A stretch of 64,000 bases of DNA from Ancylostoma caninum (Eukaryota > Nematoda > Chromadorea > Rhabditida > Ancylostomatidae), in the NCBI GenBank assembly GCA_037903475.1, contig JBAJFG010000019.1:8927001-8991000 (forward strand). The letters run 5' to 3'. Positions 1 through 13,632 of this stretch are shown here, piece after piece. The position numbers and the translations under genes were made by a program. Positions within the stretch are counted from its first letter, which is position 1. Each line of letters begins with the position of its first letter. The notes below the pieces were generated by a model that worked only from the letters and a program-made list of their open reading frames with translations, had not been told where the DNA came from and searched no databases.

Positions 1-1233
1 TATTGCCTATTCATCTAATGCACTTGAACGTATGCCATAAACGAGAACAAAACTTGAAACATAGGAGGGTGCGAAATTCCGCTTTTGTGTGCAAATATAG
101 TAATTATTGTTGTGTGTGCTCTAATGCATGACCGAACTGCAGTTTGCAAGATGCGGGACGGCGCGGCTCTCTCGAGGTGTTCTACATGTGGCCCTGGTTT
201 CTCTGACTCTGCCAGCAGCGGACGACCCTAGTGCCACGCCGCGCCGCGGTCCCGCCCCTTGCACACTGCCGTTTGGAGCTCCCTGCAGTCGTGTAGCTGA
301 GGCACCGCCCCTTTTCTCCTCAGAACCTACCGCGCTTTCTAGTTGTTTCGACTCATAGCAGTCTCGGCTTAAAATGCGGGATGCCTCTATTGGGTTGAGA
401 AATAAATAATTACTGGAAAATCATAGGTTTTGAGTAATGTCCATTCATACATTTGAGTGACTAGATTACTGAAAGGAAATTTCTGGACTACTTGAAGCAG
501 ATTTGAGCACACGAATACTCGTCTTATTTGCTGGGAGCAGCTAATAACTGATTTTTGATCTTGATCAATCAATTTGCTCACGAAACGATCGCGCGCTCCA
601 ACAGGTGGTGTCGATGCCCTTTCGCTCTCGTCACAGTTAGTTCCTTCCGTTTTCTCTCGAATTATCGATTGGTTCTTTAGATCCTTTCAATTTTACTATA
701 TGTGTTGTATTTGTGTTGAAGCTAGAAATAGCTATTCTTCAGCAAACACTCGTTTTCTAAGCTATTCTTTCTCTCTAAAAACGGTCATTCAGAACCAGCC
801 TTCCATCCTTGAAAAACACCATCTCCAGCCCGTTCTAGCGCAATAGTCCGTGTAAGAACTACGTATCTGGCAACAGAAACCCAACAAATTGTCTTCTTTT
901 GAAGGATGTATTTTGTTTGGAGCGAGTTTACCGACAACAGAAGTGAACCGGCTTAGAGGATGACGCCGAACTGGTCAAGTAACCTCTCAATAAGTTATCT
1001 CTTGCTGTATCGTCGGCCATATGAAGATCAAAAAACTCGTCCATCATGCTAGTTGTCGGCTCCATTCCACCACAAGATGTGCGTGACGCAATTATTTCTG
1101 GTAAAAACTGTCCATCATCGCTGTCGTCTGAGCTTTGTCACATACTCCTGATGGCGGAAAACCGGATTTCTCCCAAATGACTGGCTGTCATGATGGAAAC
1201 CTGGGAAAACCCAAGAGAAACTATAGGGTCGTT

Positions 1234-1445
1234 CATACTAGATGTGTGCGTCAGACGCACGCTTCATTTTCGAAGCTTTCCTCGAGGAACGGTTAAAGCG
1301 GCATGTAAACCCCTTAGTGAAACTGCGACGTGGTCGCCTGCATGCCGCAAATGCGTCCGTCTTATATGCGTCTGAGCTGCGTCAAGGATGCAACAGGGCC
1401 TATCTTTCATCATGTAGACGTGCGTGCGTCAACACACCGCCTATA
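1234..1445. repeat. Short inverted-repeat element, family 1, copy 1
   Basis: It starts with TACTAGATGTGTGCGTCAGA and ends in related inverted sequence rich in GTGCGTGCGTC. Internal text (GCGTCTGAGCTGCGTC, ATCTTTCATCA) recurs at 13353-13632 and 56187-56400. It looks like a MITE of about 210 bp. No coding capacity. The superfamily is unknown. Confidence 0.65.
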
Positions 1446-2490
1446 GCAAATAAATAAATCCAGCATGAACTGTTTTTATCTGGTTCTTTTCCTTTAGCAG
1501 AAAATACTCCTTCATTTCCATACTTACTACATGATTCATAAATATTTATTGCTTGCACGAGGTTGGGATTTGAGTTGGGCGGAGCTAAACTGGTAAATGA
1601 CTGGGAAACTGTACGATAGTTAGCAGGTCTATCCCTTGCCTAACTCCTTCAAAGCACAAATTTCACTGTAGTCAGCACTGAAGCCAAAAAAGCACGGTCT
1701 TTTTGATTTAACAACTTGATACTTGTATCTAGTATGGTTTGTTGATTTGTTGTTTTATATATAACGCTTACATGTTCAATACTTATTTACCGTCTGCAAT
1801 TGTATACCAACATTTACTCCTGAAAATCACGAAACTTTCTTGTTGGCATTACTGTGTAGAAAATTTGATACTAGGGAGTCCAAGGATTTTTACATTTTCG
1901 GCGGTGCTGCTATGTGTGTTAATTTTCTTAGGTTTTCTCTCTCATTTCAAATTACTCTGTTACTCTACGTTGGTGAATCTTTGAATACATTAACTAGTAT
2001 GACTTATAATCTATTAAAGAAAGTGCCAGTGAACGCAGAAAGTTTCTTCCAGGAGGGAGCTGTGGGAGCGAAAATGAAAAAATTCCTACAGATGAAACTG
2101 GTGGAAAGAAGAACGAGCGCATTTGGATTGTCTATGGATCGCAAGACCAAAATTGATTGTACAACAATACCAGTTACTTAAATATCCTTGTTAGCATCAC
2201 TTACATAAACGCAAGATAAAAAAAATAGGTCTAGTATTTGAAACATCAGTTCTGGATAACTTTGCGAACAAATAGATGCAACATTTCCTTTAGTAATTTT
2301 TTTTCTTTTTTTTCTAGAAATCTCAGGAAAGGTTTCGGAATCGTTTCCACACCTCTTGATGCAAGTAAGTAAAGCCCTAGGGCAGCCCAAACTTTCTTCT
2401 GTTTCAATATTAGATGATAAAGAAATCTATAGGTACGTAAATCATGGATTTTTTCTTTGGAGGTATCCTTCGCTTACTCTAGGCTAGTAT

Positions 2491-2593
2491 CGGATACGGA
2501 TATACGTTTACCGCTGGAAGGGAAAACGCAGTGGGTATTTGTCTTTTCTCGCTGATATTTACCCAGTCTGCTATCCTATATCCGTGATCCGTC
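2491..2593. repeat. Small inverted repeat
   Basis: Arms CGGATACGGATATACGTTTA and, at the far end, TATCCTATATCCGTGATCCG pair imperfectly around a 50-base centre. Probably a degenerate foldback element. Confidence 0.4.
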
Positions 2594-2795
2594 CACGTGT
2601 TCATTTCTTGCCACACTTGTGGTATCTGATCGTATGACTTCATCATATATAAAATAATGAAAATATAAAATAAAATTTATATATAGAGTAATGAAAACTT
2701 CAAAGTTCTGAAAATAGTAATACCAAAACTTTTTCTTTTTTCATCAAATGAGTTTCAAATTCATCGGATCAAGATTTCCACGTTTAGATCACGAT

Positions 2796-2886
2796 GAGGC
2801 AGAATGGGGCGGATCATGTTACTCTGACTGGACCAATAAAAGGACGATCCTATCGCAGAAACATGATCAGCCCGATTTCGCCTTAT
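2796..2886. repeat. Small inverted repeat
   Basis: The arm AGGCAGAATGGGGCGGATCA is matched in inverted form by GATCAGCCCGATTTCGCCT. Between them is a short centre with ACCAATAAAAGGACG. About 90 bp in all. Confidence 0.5.
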
Positions 2887-4634
2887 AGTGACCCACACTC
2901 AAACACCCTGCAGTGAGGTGATTGGATTCATTCATCCATGAATACTTTTTTGTATGGCAGAAAACCACATTAACACATTTGCTATAGCGCGTTCATCCAA
3001 ACGGATCAGATATACTGGATAGGAGCCATAAAACAATCCTCTCCATGGAGATGGATCGATCCGTGTTTGATCCAGGAGTGAGGGTGAGTGATGCGGCGAT
3101 TGCCGGCCGGCAGTCGCCTGGCCGTTCTCGCACCCTGCCAGCCGACCGATCGCATTAGTCAAGGTCGTCGCCCGCTTCGAGTGTCATTCCAAGTGTTTTG
3201 CAACGGTAACAGCGAGTAGAGTTGGAAAGTAGCACCCAGCGAGTGGAGGAAACTCACCCAGGGGGCGTGGCCAACCGCCGGGTAACTTAGCGATGTGTCC
3301 TTTAAAGTGCACCGGCTAAGTTCGTTGAACGGCCAACCGCGATGGAGCGTGGACGGGATGCTGATGGTGTTTTTGCCTCGTTCTCCTCCTGGTGTTCGTG
3401 TGAGAACCGGTTCGTATCGGCGCCCCGTCACCGCTGCGCAATGAGATTTCAAGCGTTGCAACGACGCCGCCCCGTCGCCCACGACGACGACGGTCTTTGG
3501 CCATGTCGTAAACCATGCTGTTTTTTTTGAAGATTTGTGGAAAAATCACAATTACTTTATTTTCTCCTTCTCCTTAGTTTTCTACTGTCTGTGCTTCGTT
3601 TATTTTTGTTCTGCTGCGTTATTTTTAGGTTATTTCAGTTAGTTTCCTGATTTCACTTTATTTTTCAAAGATTTTGAGCTCGCTGACCTGATCCTTCCAT
3701 AAAATGCTACTGTCCAGACCGTTTAGCGTCTTTTTTGTTGGCCTTGATATACATACGTCATTCCTTCTTGCTTTTTCTCCGTTTTCATTGCTTTTCCAAG
3801 GCCAGAGTTCTAAATCCTCTCGTCAGTTTTTGATCTCTGGATCCTTAGCGTTTTCTCCTCTATCGCTATTTTTTATCGTTCATTTACTCTTGTTAGGTGT
3901 TTGCCAGTGCTTTGTTTTCTATTTTTTCTTTTAAAGAGATCATCATCACTTGATTTTTCTCCTCGATCTTCCCTCCTGACTAATCATTATTGGAGTAGCT
4001 TCAATTATCCACTACTGTATATTCAAGAGCCTAGAAAAGCTTGATGGCTTTAACTCCATCGTTCTCATCTCTTCTTTGTTTTTCAAAATCGACTTTGGAT
4101 GCTCCAGAAAAGATCCATTTATCTTTCCTTTCCCAACTCGAAATTTTCAGAAAACTTTTATTATTATATTTTTTTTTGCAATTTCGATGTTTCTGTTTTA
4201 AGATCAATCTTTAATTTAAAAGATCGAACCACAGAGCTCCATCGCAAAATAAGGTTCCTTCGAGATGTTGGAGTACTTCAGTTCTGGAATGAAAATCTGA
4301 AACTGAATAGAGCAACCTACTTGATTGAGCACAATATTTCATTGTTGACTTAGTTGTCATTTTATTATAGTGCTTCTTAATAAAACGGAACTAAATTAAA
4401 CAATCGTAGCCAACCTACTCAGTGCTGCCGTTCAGTGATTCATTGGAAAAAGTCTTGATTACAGTTGGGTATTAAGGACAATGTCTCAGCTCGTTTTCGT
4501 GTCTGAGCTTTTACCAGGTTCTGAATCTCATCGACACGCTGGATCCAGCGGTACACATAAAATGTAACAAGACTGTCTCTGAATCCGTTTTTCGGGACGA
4601 GATTTGGAACAGTTTCTCGAACCAAGTGGACGCG

Positions 4635-4717
4635 TGAAGCCGTTGATCTTATCGATCAGACACGTCAAGGCGTGTTGAAGCCGTTGATCTTATCGATCGG
4701 ACACGGCTAGACGTGTT
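4635..4717. repeat. 41-bp tandem duplication
   Basis: Two adjacent copies of a 41-bp unit containing GAAGCCGTTGATCTTATCGA differ by a few bases. Intergenic; no coding role seen. Confidence 0.75.
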
Positions 4718-7311
4718 GCCCAACGCTGCCGTCGTGGCGGGCAGCCAGCACATTCACGGAGCGCTCCGTCCAAGTCGTCCGTGGACTGCACATTCGGACC
4801 TTCCGAAAACGGGTTTCCGTCAATTTTATGCGTTATGAGGTACATCATTGGAATCAGCGTGACGAGGAGCTCTAGAGTATGCTGATATCCACAACCCATG
4901 GGACGAGGTGACACAGCGCCTTTAATGGCATTAAGTATATTTGTCTATTAGTTATTATTTTTACATGCATGCCCATGTGAGTAGCACATGCAGAAAAAAT
5001 GCAAATGCAAGCAATCTAATCAATGGATAAATTCAAGCGCATGCGTGTCAACATGGAGCGCCGTAGTTTTTATGCTGTGCTATGTTTTTTTTTTGCTTTA
5101 AATATTTGTCCTTGTACATAATTCTTTTTATGGGTGCCACCTATCTTGTTTATTAGCTGAGAGGCGGATGTGGGTGCTGATGAGTGTGAAACGACGCTTC
5201 TCATCTAATTGTGATTGGCCACTCCTCCGAATGACCCACCCCGTTATTGCCCATATGCACGCGTGCAGGAAACGCAACATTTGGTGCACGCGTGTTAAAA
5301 TATAAATAAAAGGTCTGAAACATAAAAAAAATGCTGTCATTTTTCTTGATTTGCAGGAATAATCCTGCTACACAGAATGTTTTCAAATTGACGACACAAA
5401 GATATGATTGCGTTCTGTTCTATTAATGTTGCTGTACAAGTTAATTACTCGACAAATATCTTTGTAAATTCAAAACTTAGTGCTAATTGAGTTTGAGAGT
5501 AACAGAGAACAATGAAAAAACATTCCTTGCTCCGAAATTTAAGAAAAATTTATTTGTTGTTTTCTGGTTTTACTGCTATTTCTTTATTTACTTAATAATT
5601 TTTCATTCGTCTTTCTAGGTTGATGAAACCGTGGTAGCAGCCCTTACGTACTTGTCGATTTAATAGATAAAAAGAGCTGGATTTGTACATGTTATCTAGT
5701 TTGGTGCATCAGTTAATGCACCAATAAACAACTTATTAAGGTAATTACATCAATAAGTAAGTAAATAAGCAAACGAACAATAATAAATCATTCAACAAAT
5801 GGCCAACCCGGTCTTAACATAATTCGCTCCTGAAATTATTATCATTGATTTGATTTTTGATCTACGCCATCACCCCAGTTTCGACATCATTATTCCCATG
5901 AGTTGAGGAGCTTGTTTATGCAGCTTCATTTTCCTCCTGGCTTTTTTCAAGCCCCGCCCACTGTTGCCCTGTCGCTATGTGTGTGTGTGTGCGTGTGTGT
6001 GTCTGCTGGTGAGCAATCGATTTCTATTGTATTAACGGCTCCCTGGTAAAGGAAAAAACAAAATGCGTCGTGCTTTCTACATGACAATCATCGCTTTCGG
6101 GATATTTTCTGTGAATTTGCGTGCTTTCTCGTGCATACGGAAAATTTCTGCTGTTGAGTGTTGGCTTATTTTATGCGGAAGTAGTTTCCTTGCGATTATG
6201 TGGTTATTGATTTGCAGTGCATGACTGTGGGTTTGTTATCAATCAAACTCTCGTGATATCCTTTATAATCACGTGTTTTTGGTGTAATTGCACGATTATG
6301 GATCTTTGATGTAACAAGTTCGTCCGCAAAAACATCCATTGCGACCAGAAAACGCGAATTTTGTGATTGCTCAGTGAACCTTTTTGGATGATCTCAATAC
6401 TGTAGGCATGTTAGTGACTAGACATTCGAATTCCTCTATTCTCTCTGTTCTAGGATTTTATTTCAATTTTGTCGACTTTTTTTTCATTTTTTTTTTGCTC
6501 TACGAAGGAGCTTTGCAATCGCTTCAACCTTAGAAGGTAGTAAAAGCAGCATGTTTAGACACTTTTATCTGTCCAAGTTTCTTCCTTATTTCCTTTCTTG
6601 TTCACTTTACAGACACTTTATGTTGCATGTTTTTTATTATTTTATACTTTATATTATTTATCCGAATTTATCACGTATTTTCACCTCTTTTTGTTGACTG
6701 CTCGACGTTGTTTTTGTCTCCTAGCGCTTCATTGTTGTGCCACCGTATCAAGCCCTCAATTGAACATGTATTTCCCATTTACGCTTCTATTTTTTCCGCT
6801 ATTGAATCGTTTTTTATGCTTTCTACCATTGAATGAGTGTTAGTTAACAATGATGAATTCTTACTGTTGTTACTATCACCTCAGCAGTTGAAGTCATGCT
6901 TATTTGTTTTGATTTTTTATGGTCCACCTTTCCATGTTCTAGTAAACACCATAGGGCTCACATGGTTCGGCTATCTCTGTCCACAGAATCTCAGAAAAAA
7001 ATTCCTACCCGAACTTTGCCTGGGGGTTCGTTCGATGTGCTGATCATGAAAATCATAGCTACTTTGTGATGTAGCCCAATTTTTGTAATGTTATGCTAAG
7101 TATTCAGTAGATGCGATTTTTTATGGTCTTCTAGAACTTTGCGAATGGGGTGAACCTGGTTGTCACTTTTTTTGCGAGAAACCTCTATATTATCTCGTTT
7201 TCTTACAGTAATCTTACTTTAGCTTTACTCTCATTATATCACAAAACGAATGCAATATTTTTTGACTAGCCCACTGAATAACCACTTCGGTAAAGCTTCG
7301 GAAAATCTTTC

Positions 7312-7485
7312 TTCCTGGACCCGGGTGCATCATTCGAAGATTGGATGATTACCCATGAATAACAGCTAGGTATAGAAGACGTCACATGGGAGTATAAATG
7401 TTGACGAGTACCAAAAAAGAAGGGTTAGTTTGGGTGCGTTGACGCGTTTACCATGGGTAATCTTAATAATGCATCCCCCCAGTGA
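7312..7485. repeat. Palindromic element, family 2 (GGGTGCATCATT)
   Basis: The left end GGGTGCATCATTCGAAGATT followed by TTACCCATGAATA is matched in inverted form at the right end (TTTACCATGGGTAATC, ATAATGCATCCCCCC). Related sequence occurs near 20190, 20812-20912 and 62035-62150. Confidence 0.55.
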
Positions 7486-8590
7486 TATTTTTTGGGACCT
7501 CTTTGCCGAGCAGTGTTCTGATTTTCATTTCTCTTCTGATTCAACGCACTACTTATATCTTTCCTCTATTTTGTTTTTTTTTTCTGTTCTGTGATGGAAA
7601 TTTAAATAGGTAAACTTACTAGATGCGGAACTGAAGCTGGCGCTGAAATGACAATGTCCACTTAGGGTAGCTTAGGATACGTTCCTCTACACTTCTTTTC
7701 GCTTCCCTTTCTTGTGCTCTTCCGTGTGTATACGTACGCACACATTAATGCGAAGGTGTTTGACCTTTTTTGGAGTTTTGCCTTATTTTTATTGTCTAGA
7801 ATTTACTGTTCCCTAGAAATGCATTGGTCGAGATTGGACATATCAAAAAAACTTCTTTGAAACACTATCGTGTAATAATCTCTGTACGAGTTGCTATAAG
7901 AAAGTTATCTCGAGCATGGTTCATCGCAAATTCTTTCTCAGTGGATCAGAAGGAAGGGTCAAACACTGTAAATCGACACATCCTGAGAAATGAGGGAAAA
8001 AGTGCTCATAATAAGGTTTTCGTTATTTCTAACGCAATTCCTGTTTACCTCCGTGACCATGGCTCCCGAAAATTCTATCGCCATAAAAGTGTTCGCCATG
8101 GTTGATGAGAAGGGGTATTACCAATAAGAACGGCCAATTTCCGTCCTATTTCGCAATGGAAATTCACCAGAAGGTCATGTTGATTGTTCCGTGGCTGCGC
8201 TGAAAAGAATAGTTCATTTCTTCTCCCCCCATGATGGGAAAACGATCGCCTCGGGCTTTGACAGCCTTAGAATTGCAGAATGCTGGAGTTTATACTGGCT
8301 TTGTAGACCACCTTTCTATACAGTCACGTTTTTATGATATTTTCGTGATTTTTCATGAGAATCCAAAAGCTTCATATATTTTGCTGTGTTGGACAAAAGA
8401 AATTGGAGAGGCATGAAACTCTTCAGCGGCATCACATACACAGGGTATCTGATTACAATCTGTTCAAACACGTGGACCTTTCTCATCGCAAGAGCAACGA
8501 AAAGCCTTGGAAAGTCATTTTTGACTCTAGAAAATTCTACGTTTAGAGCACCTGTGGTCTTCAATTCATATGTCGTTTACTTCCGAAGTA

Positions 8591-9481
8591 TTAGGTTGTC
8601 GCGAAAGTTTCACTCACTTTCGTGTATTGCCAATTTTTTTTTTCGGGGTTGTTCCAGAAGTTTCTATCCAAAGCGTATATGAAACCAGTAAGTCGTCTAT
8701 CTATATATAATTTGTCCTGCCATTCTGTTGCGATTAAGACCGAAAAAATCGTCATTGTCGTCAAGCATGTTCTGCTGTTGCAGCTTTGCGAGGCTAGGAA
8801 ATACAGCAATGAAAGCGATGCTGCAAAAAACATATGTCGTAAGATAGAACTCCCCTCTGCCTCTCAGTATGCAGTCAAGATTTGATTCCACATAATTAGA
8901 AAACGGCGGCTTGGACTTGAGACAGGCCACGATCCGGGAAAGTAAATCACGAGCGCTCCTGGAGCTGGTTGAAGATAATTTTTGGCCTTGTACCCGCGAA
9001 ATGGTAGACGAATTTCAGGGCTGTGACGCTACAATTGTTTTTCATCTACATCTATTCGAAGAGAAAAGAAAATATGGCGCATGTATCCATCGTGGTCTGA
9101 GCCGCCACCAGCTTCAAGGGCGTTAGTGCGCTCTTTAACTATTTAGCTTTTAACGAACCTTTGCGCTCGGTTTTCCTGATTGGTTACCAGTTACGAGAAG
9201 TGGGCTCCTCATTTAAGTTACACGAGGAAATGTGGGTGATTCGAGCGCAGCTGACCATGGATTTGCCAAAACGAGAACTATCTCATCAGGAGGCAATGCT
9301 CAATATTTGATGGAATTGTGAAAGAACCACTCACTGACAGGTGCCGCCGACAAACCCTTCCGCAGGACTTCTTGTCATTAATGGTGGCACTTATATAGCA
9401 TAATTGTCGATTCTATTGAAAACGAAAAATTAATCAGAAAAAGAAGGCTGAAAATGGCGGGAAACATTCGCGGCAACCTGA
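8591..9481 (+). mobile_element. Internally deleted mariner, copy A (891 bp)
   Basis: Terminal inverted repeats TTAGGTTGTCGCGAAAGTTT (left) and, inverted at the right, TCAGGTTGCCGCGAATGTTT are flanked by TA on both sides. The interior holds a broken mariner transposase: an N-terminal stretch (KIVIVVKHVLLLQLCEARKY), the helix-turn-helix region (LELVEDNFWPCTREMVDEFQ, IVFHLHLFEEKRKYGACIHR), then a remnant of the motif around the first catalytic Asp (YEKWAPHL, with the Asp lost). The second and third catalytic regions are absent. Compared with about 1.28 kb for a complete mariner, roughly 0.4 kb is missing. Inactive. Confidence 0.85.
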
Positions 9482-12400
9482 TATATTCAGTGAGCTTTCT
9501 TGACACTGGAACGCCACTGTAGTAAAAGCGAGGGTTAGGTGATTATGAGTTGTTTAGAAAGATTCGATTTCATATGAAAACACTTGAATAGCGTTCATAA
9601 TGTAAAATTAGTGTTAGAAAAAAAAGACAACGTTGTTCCCCACTGTTACTAAAGTTTCGCCCTGTGTACGATGTACGATGTCCTTTTCGTTATCCATGTC
9701 GAGCCAACGTTAATTATCTCCTGGAATTCGGTCTTTGTATCGTGAAAGGATCATCTCCTCGTTCCCCCGGTGTTAAGGTTAATGCCATTCGTTTCCGAGA
9801 AAAAATTGGCATATGGTAGATCTACAAAAGGACACTGGTAAATGAGTAACCAGCTTGCTTCCTTTTAATCGAAGTATTGCGATATTTTGTGTTAATCATT
9901 GAGAAAATAATAAGCAAATAATAGATAAATGAATATCTAGCTAGTTGTGCTGTTTACCTCTCCCTTCCGAGGGTTTTGCGCAGTTCAATAAATTGGCCTT
10001 CTCAGCACTTGCTATCCAGAAATTTCAGACATTGGCCATGCTTTTTTAGTGCTCATTAGGGGGGGGGGGGAGGGGTGATTATCTAGAAAGAAGTCATTTA
10101 GTAGGTGAGACAAACTAGTAATTCCACGATTATTTCTTCAAAATCCTGCACGTAACAGCCGCTCGCTGCACTTATGCGCAAGGTTTCGACATTCAGATGA
10201 CTGGGTCTTCTCCTCTCTCCTTTTTTTTCTTTCTTCTTCACTCTAATCGGCGACATGATGTCTGTCATTAACTAGTTTTCCATTTCTGGTTTCTGACTTC
10301 CACTTTTTCCAACGGTTTTTACACTGACAAATTTTCTCCATATTCCTGTTACTGGTCAGTGAGTCATGTCCGGGGTTCAAAGTTCAAAGAATGAGTCATC
10401 CAGGAATTTCTATAATTGATGGATTATCCATCAACCACTTTTTCCGAAGTTTGGTGGACTATGGACGAGGATAAATCCATCAACAGGGCTGAATTATCGA
10501 TTGATTAAGCGCACTGCATTTTTTCAGCCGTTCTTTCCATCTGTTGGCCGTTGTGTTTATAGCCGTTGTTCCTTCACCGTACATATAAGTTCTCTTTTTA
10601 ATGCAGCACCAACTATTGATTGACACCTTTTTGACTTTTATTTATTGATCGAATTTTGGCGGTTATTCCTGGTGATAAATGATAACTTGAAGTGATTGTT
10701 GCTTATCAGTCCAGTTATGTTTCCTCGTGATCGTGTCATTGGGTCACTTCGCCTGACGTTAGACTTGATTTTGTGACTTGCTCAGCACCTGAACTGCTTC
10801 CGTAAAATCGATTTTATTGATTTTTTTAATTGATTTTTACGTAATTCTTCTAAAGGTTCTTTATTGTTGGGTCAGGTTTTTTTCGTTCGTTGTAGGGGCG
10901 TGATTCTAAAAATATTTCCTTCGCAATAGTTTTTTTTAAATTTCCCAAATTATTGTCATACCCTAAGGTAGCGTTGCAAAAGGTCCTATAGTATGAAGGT
11001 TTCGGTGTGCAGTATGGTCTGCAATGGCTGGCTACCATATTTTTGTAAAATCCTTGCCTACTAGAAAGATAAAAGTCTTTGAATATTTCAATATGACTGT
11101 GACTTTCAGCTCTGAATTCTTATGAATTCAACGAAAAATTAAAATAAAATCTGTGAATTTTTTTGAAAGGAATGACAGTCCCGAACGGATCACGGATTCT
11201 TATATTCAGAATGATTGTCAAGCATATGGTCCGCTAGAAACAGCAATAGCGCTCTTACAACTTCTTTTTTTTTTACTTTTTCTTCTGCATTTTCGCAAAT
11301 CTGCGGTAGGATTGCAAGAGGATTTCAAGAGGTCGTACTCGTAATCCATGCTGGTCCTGGCTTTCGGCAAATGAATGACTATTAATAAACACCACTAAAT
11401 AATTAAGCGTTTAATCATATGCATAATCTCATTTTCCGCTACATATATTTGTTTAATTCGAATGTTATGCTTTCCCCTATATTCATTTCTTCCTTTTCTA
11501 TACTTACATTTGTTTTATATCATATTTTGCATCATGTTATCTATGTATCAATGATATGCATGGTTTTCCCATCCACTGAAATTCCTATTTCATTTTAATA
11601 TTACAATATTATAATATTACAATTGTGGATTGTTTTTATTACTTAATTTTGTTATTTCTATCATTTTTATCATTTATTGTTAGGCGTGCACTACCGCACG
11701 TGGATATACAGCGCAAACTAGTATTATACTAAACAGAGGAGCATTCATCTGCTCAAAAAGTTACAATACATGGTAGAAATGGTCATATGATTGCCTAGAA
11801 TCGTTTTGAATGTGGAGACGACTTTTGAGAGGAGAGTTTGGATCTAACCTGAGGTTTTGCCACCGAAACTAGGGGCTTAAAACGAGCAGTTCTTGTTCTA
11901 GAGGAACTTATGTAGTTCGAAGAGATCTCTGAGTTCAGTTGACACTTTCCGCTTAGGAATTTTGAACGCTTTAGTCAGTCTCTAATTTTCTGCTGTAAAG
12001 ACTAAATAATCCGAGCTGTACACACCTTTCATAACCATTCTGAATAAAACTCTAATTTTGTCACTTGGATAGTAGCAACTCTTCCTTTTCTATTACCTCA
12101 TATACATATTCTCTGTTTATGATCCTGTTTTGCCTACATAGTTCGATGACTAAACCCCTATTGATGTTAGAGAAAATGGGTGATTTCACATATTTAACTG
12201 CCGTTTTGTGCTCGTGAAATGTCAGTCGCAGCAGAATTTTCTCACGATCATCTTATTCCATGATAATTCCCTGTGTTTTGTGTAGTTGCTACGACCATCG
12301 ATCCATAAACTATTAGCTGCATCATTTTCCTATGTTTTCGTCATTAAAATGTGTTGTTCGAATTGTTCCGGTCTCTGCTTTTCCATTTGTTTTGGTTTCT

Positions 12401-13352
12401 CATCGTGTGCTTGGTTGAAAATTTTAAATTAAAATGAGGATCTCCCGCCAATAACGACATTGACGTACACATTCATTTCACACGTCTATGTGGATTTGTT
12501 CTTTTGGACTCTCCTCAATAATGCATCAAATCCTCAAAGAATTCAAATTTCCAATCAATATTTCGAAACGGAACAACTGTGTACGATGTCCGTTGTTTGA
12601 ATATGGTTATGCTTACGGCGGTGTCATCGATTAGTCATCGTCGGCTATGTGGCCGAGCAGGCAATATTATTTTCCCTCTGCTACCCTGTGTCCCCAGTTG
12701 CTTTTTATTTTTGTGAGAGTTTGACTTTTTTTGAGAGAGAGCAGAACGTCAGAGGAAATTCCACTTCATCAGTCAGTGAATTTCCGGAAAACGAATTATG
12801 GTTTTGCGTGGCATTGCAACGAGCTGGTTACTTCCACTGCCTCTTATTGTAATTAAGCTACATACTGCTTTGGAAAACAGTAATCCTGAATACCTGAGCG
12901 TTGACCCAGTACTTGTCCAGCCAGGGAGGCTTACGCAAATAGCCACCATTGACTCCTGACTGTTGTTTGCATTGTATTCACCACATCGATCCCTCCCCTA
13001 CATAACGTGATCCTCGTGTTTTTGTCCTCGGCCACATTATACAGTTGTCAGTTCCGCGGCTGTGAATCGATTTATTGATTTTCTCAAGAATTTGATGAGC
13101 AATTTGATTTCGGTTTATCTCTGTCGCTGACTCAGCCGACGACCGATTCAAATGACATTGATCGAGTCTGTCAGTGTCTTCTTTTGCTTCGTATGCCTCA
13201 TTAACTAGTTTTTCCCTGTCATTCCTTTATATTTTTTTCTTTTTTTTCACTCTCCACGATAGTCAGAGCTCATCTATGATGGTCGTTTGAGTATTTTTGT
13301 TGCCTCTACTTACTGCCGAATCGCCACTAATAAAAACTGACTGTAAAGCGGT
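9482..13352. other. Non-coding flank
   Basis: No gene or defined element recognised. There is a poly-G run near 10060 and AT-rich sequence around 11400-11670. Short open frames here lack splice sites and similarity. Confidence 0.5.
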
Positions 13353-13632
13353 TGATACTACATACATAGATGCGTGCGTCAGTAATGCGTCAGGTACACA
13401 CGTCTATTTGCGGAGGATTTTTTTTGAAGACCGGTCAACGTAGCATGCACATTATAAATGAAATTACCGCGACCGCCGCGAATAGCCGCCACGCAGCAAA
13501 CGGATGCGTCTGACTTGCGTCTGAGCTGCGTCGGAGCAACTAGGTCTTTCGTGTAAAATCTTCTGTTTAGCAACAAGGTCTTTGTTTCATCATGTGTACT
13601 GGCAGGCCCTCGTCGCGCGCACGAACCTAGTA
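13353..13632. repeat. Short inverted-repeat element, family 1, copy 2
   Basis: Ends AGATGCGTGCGTCAG and, inverted, CTAGGTTCGTGCGCGCGACG. It shares GACCGGTCAACGTAGCATGC with copy 3 and GCGTCTGAGCTGCGTC with copy 1. It is longer than the others (about 280 bp), with an extra segment near 13540-13600. Confidence 0.6.

Larger units (their letters stand above)
1..8590. other. Non-coding flank, left part
   Basis: No exon with convincing splice sites and protein similarity was found. Two GC-rich islands stand out (about 140-330 and 3060-3510), without a coding pattern. Small inverted repeats lie at about 2491-2593 and 2796-2886. A short GT-rich run is at about 5977-6003. Other items are listed separately. 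The remainder is AT-rich and unremarkable. Confidence 0.5.

Noticed and set aside
3060..3510. GC-rich island with open frames on both strands
   Set aside because: No coherent exon: frames conflict, and no domain or good donor/acceptor pair. Kept only as a compositional note.
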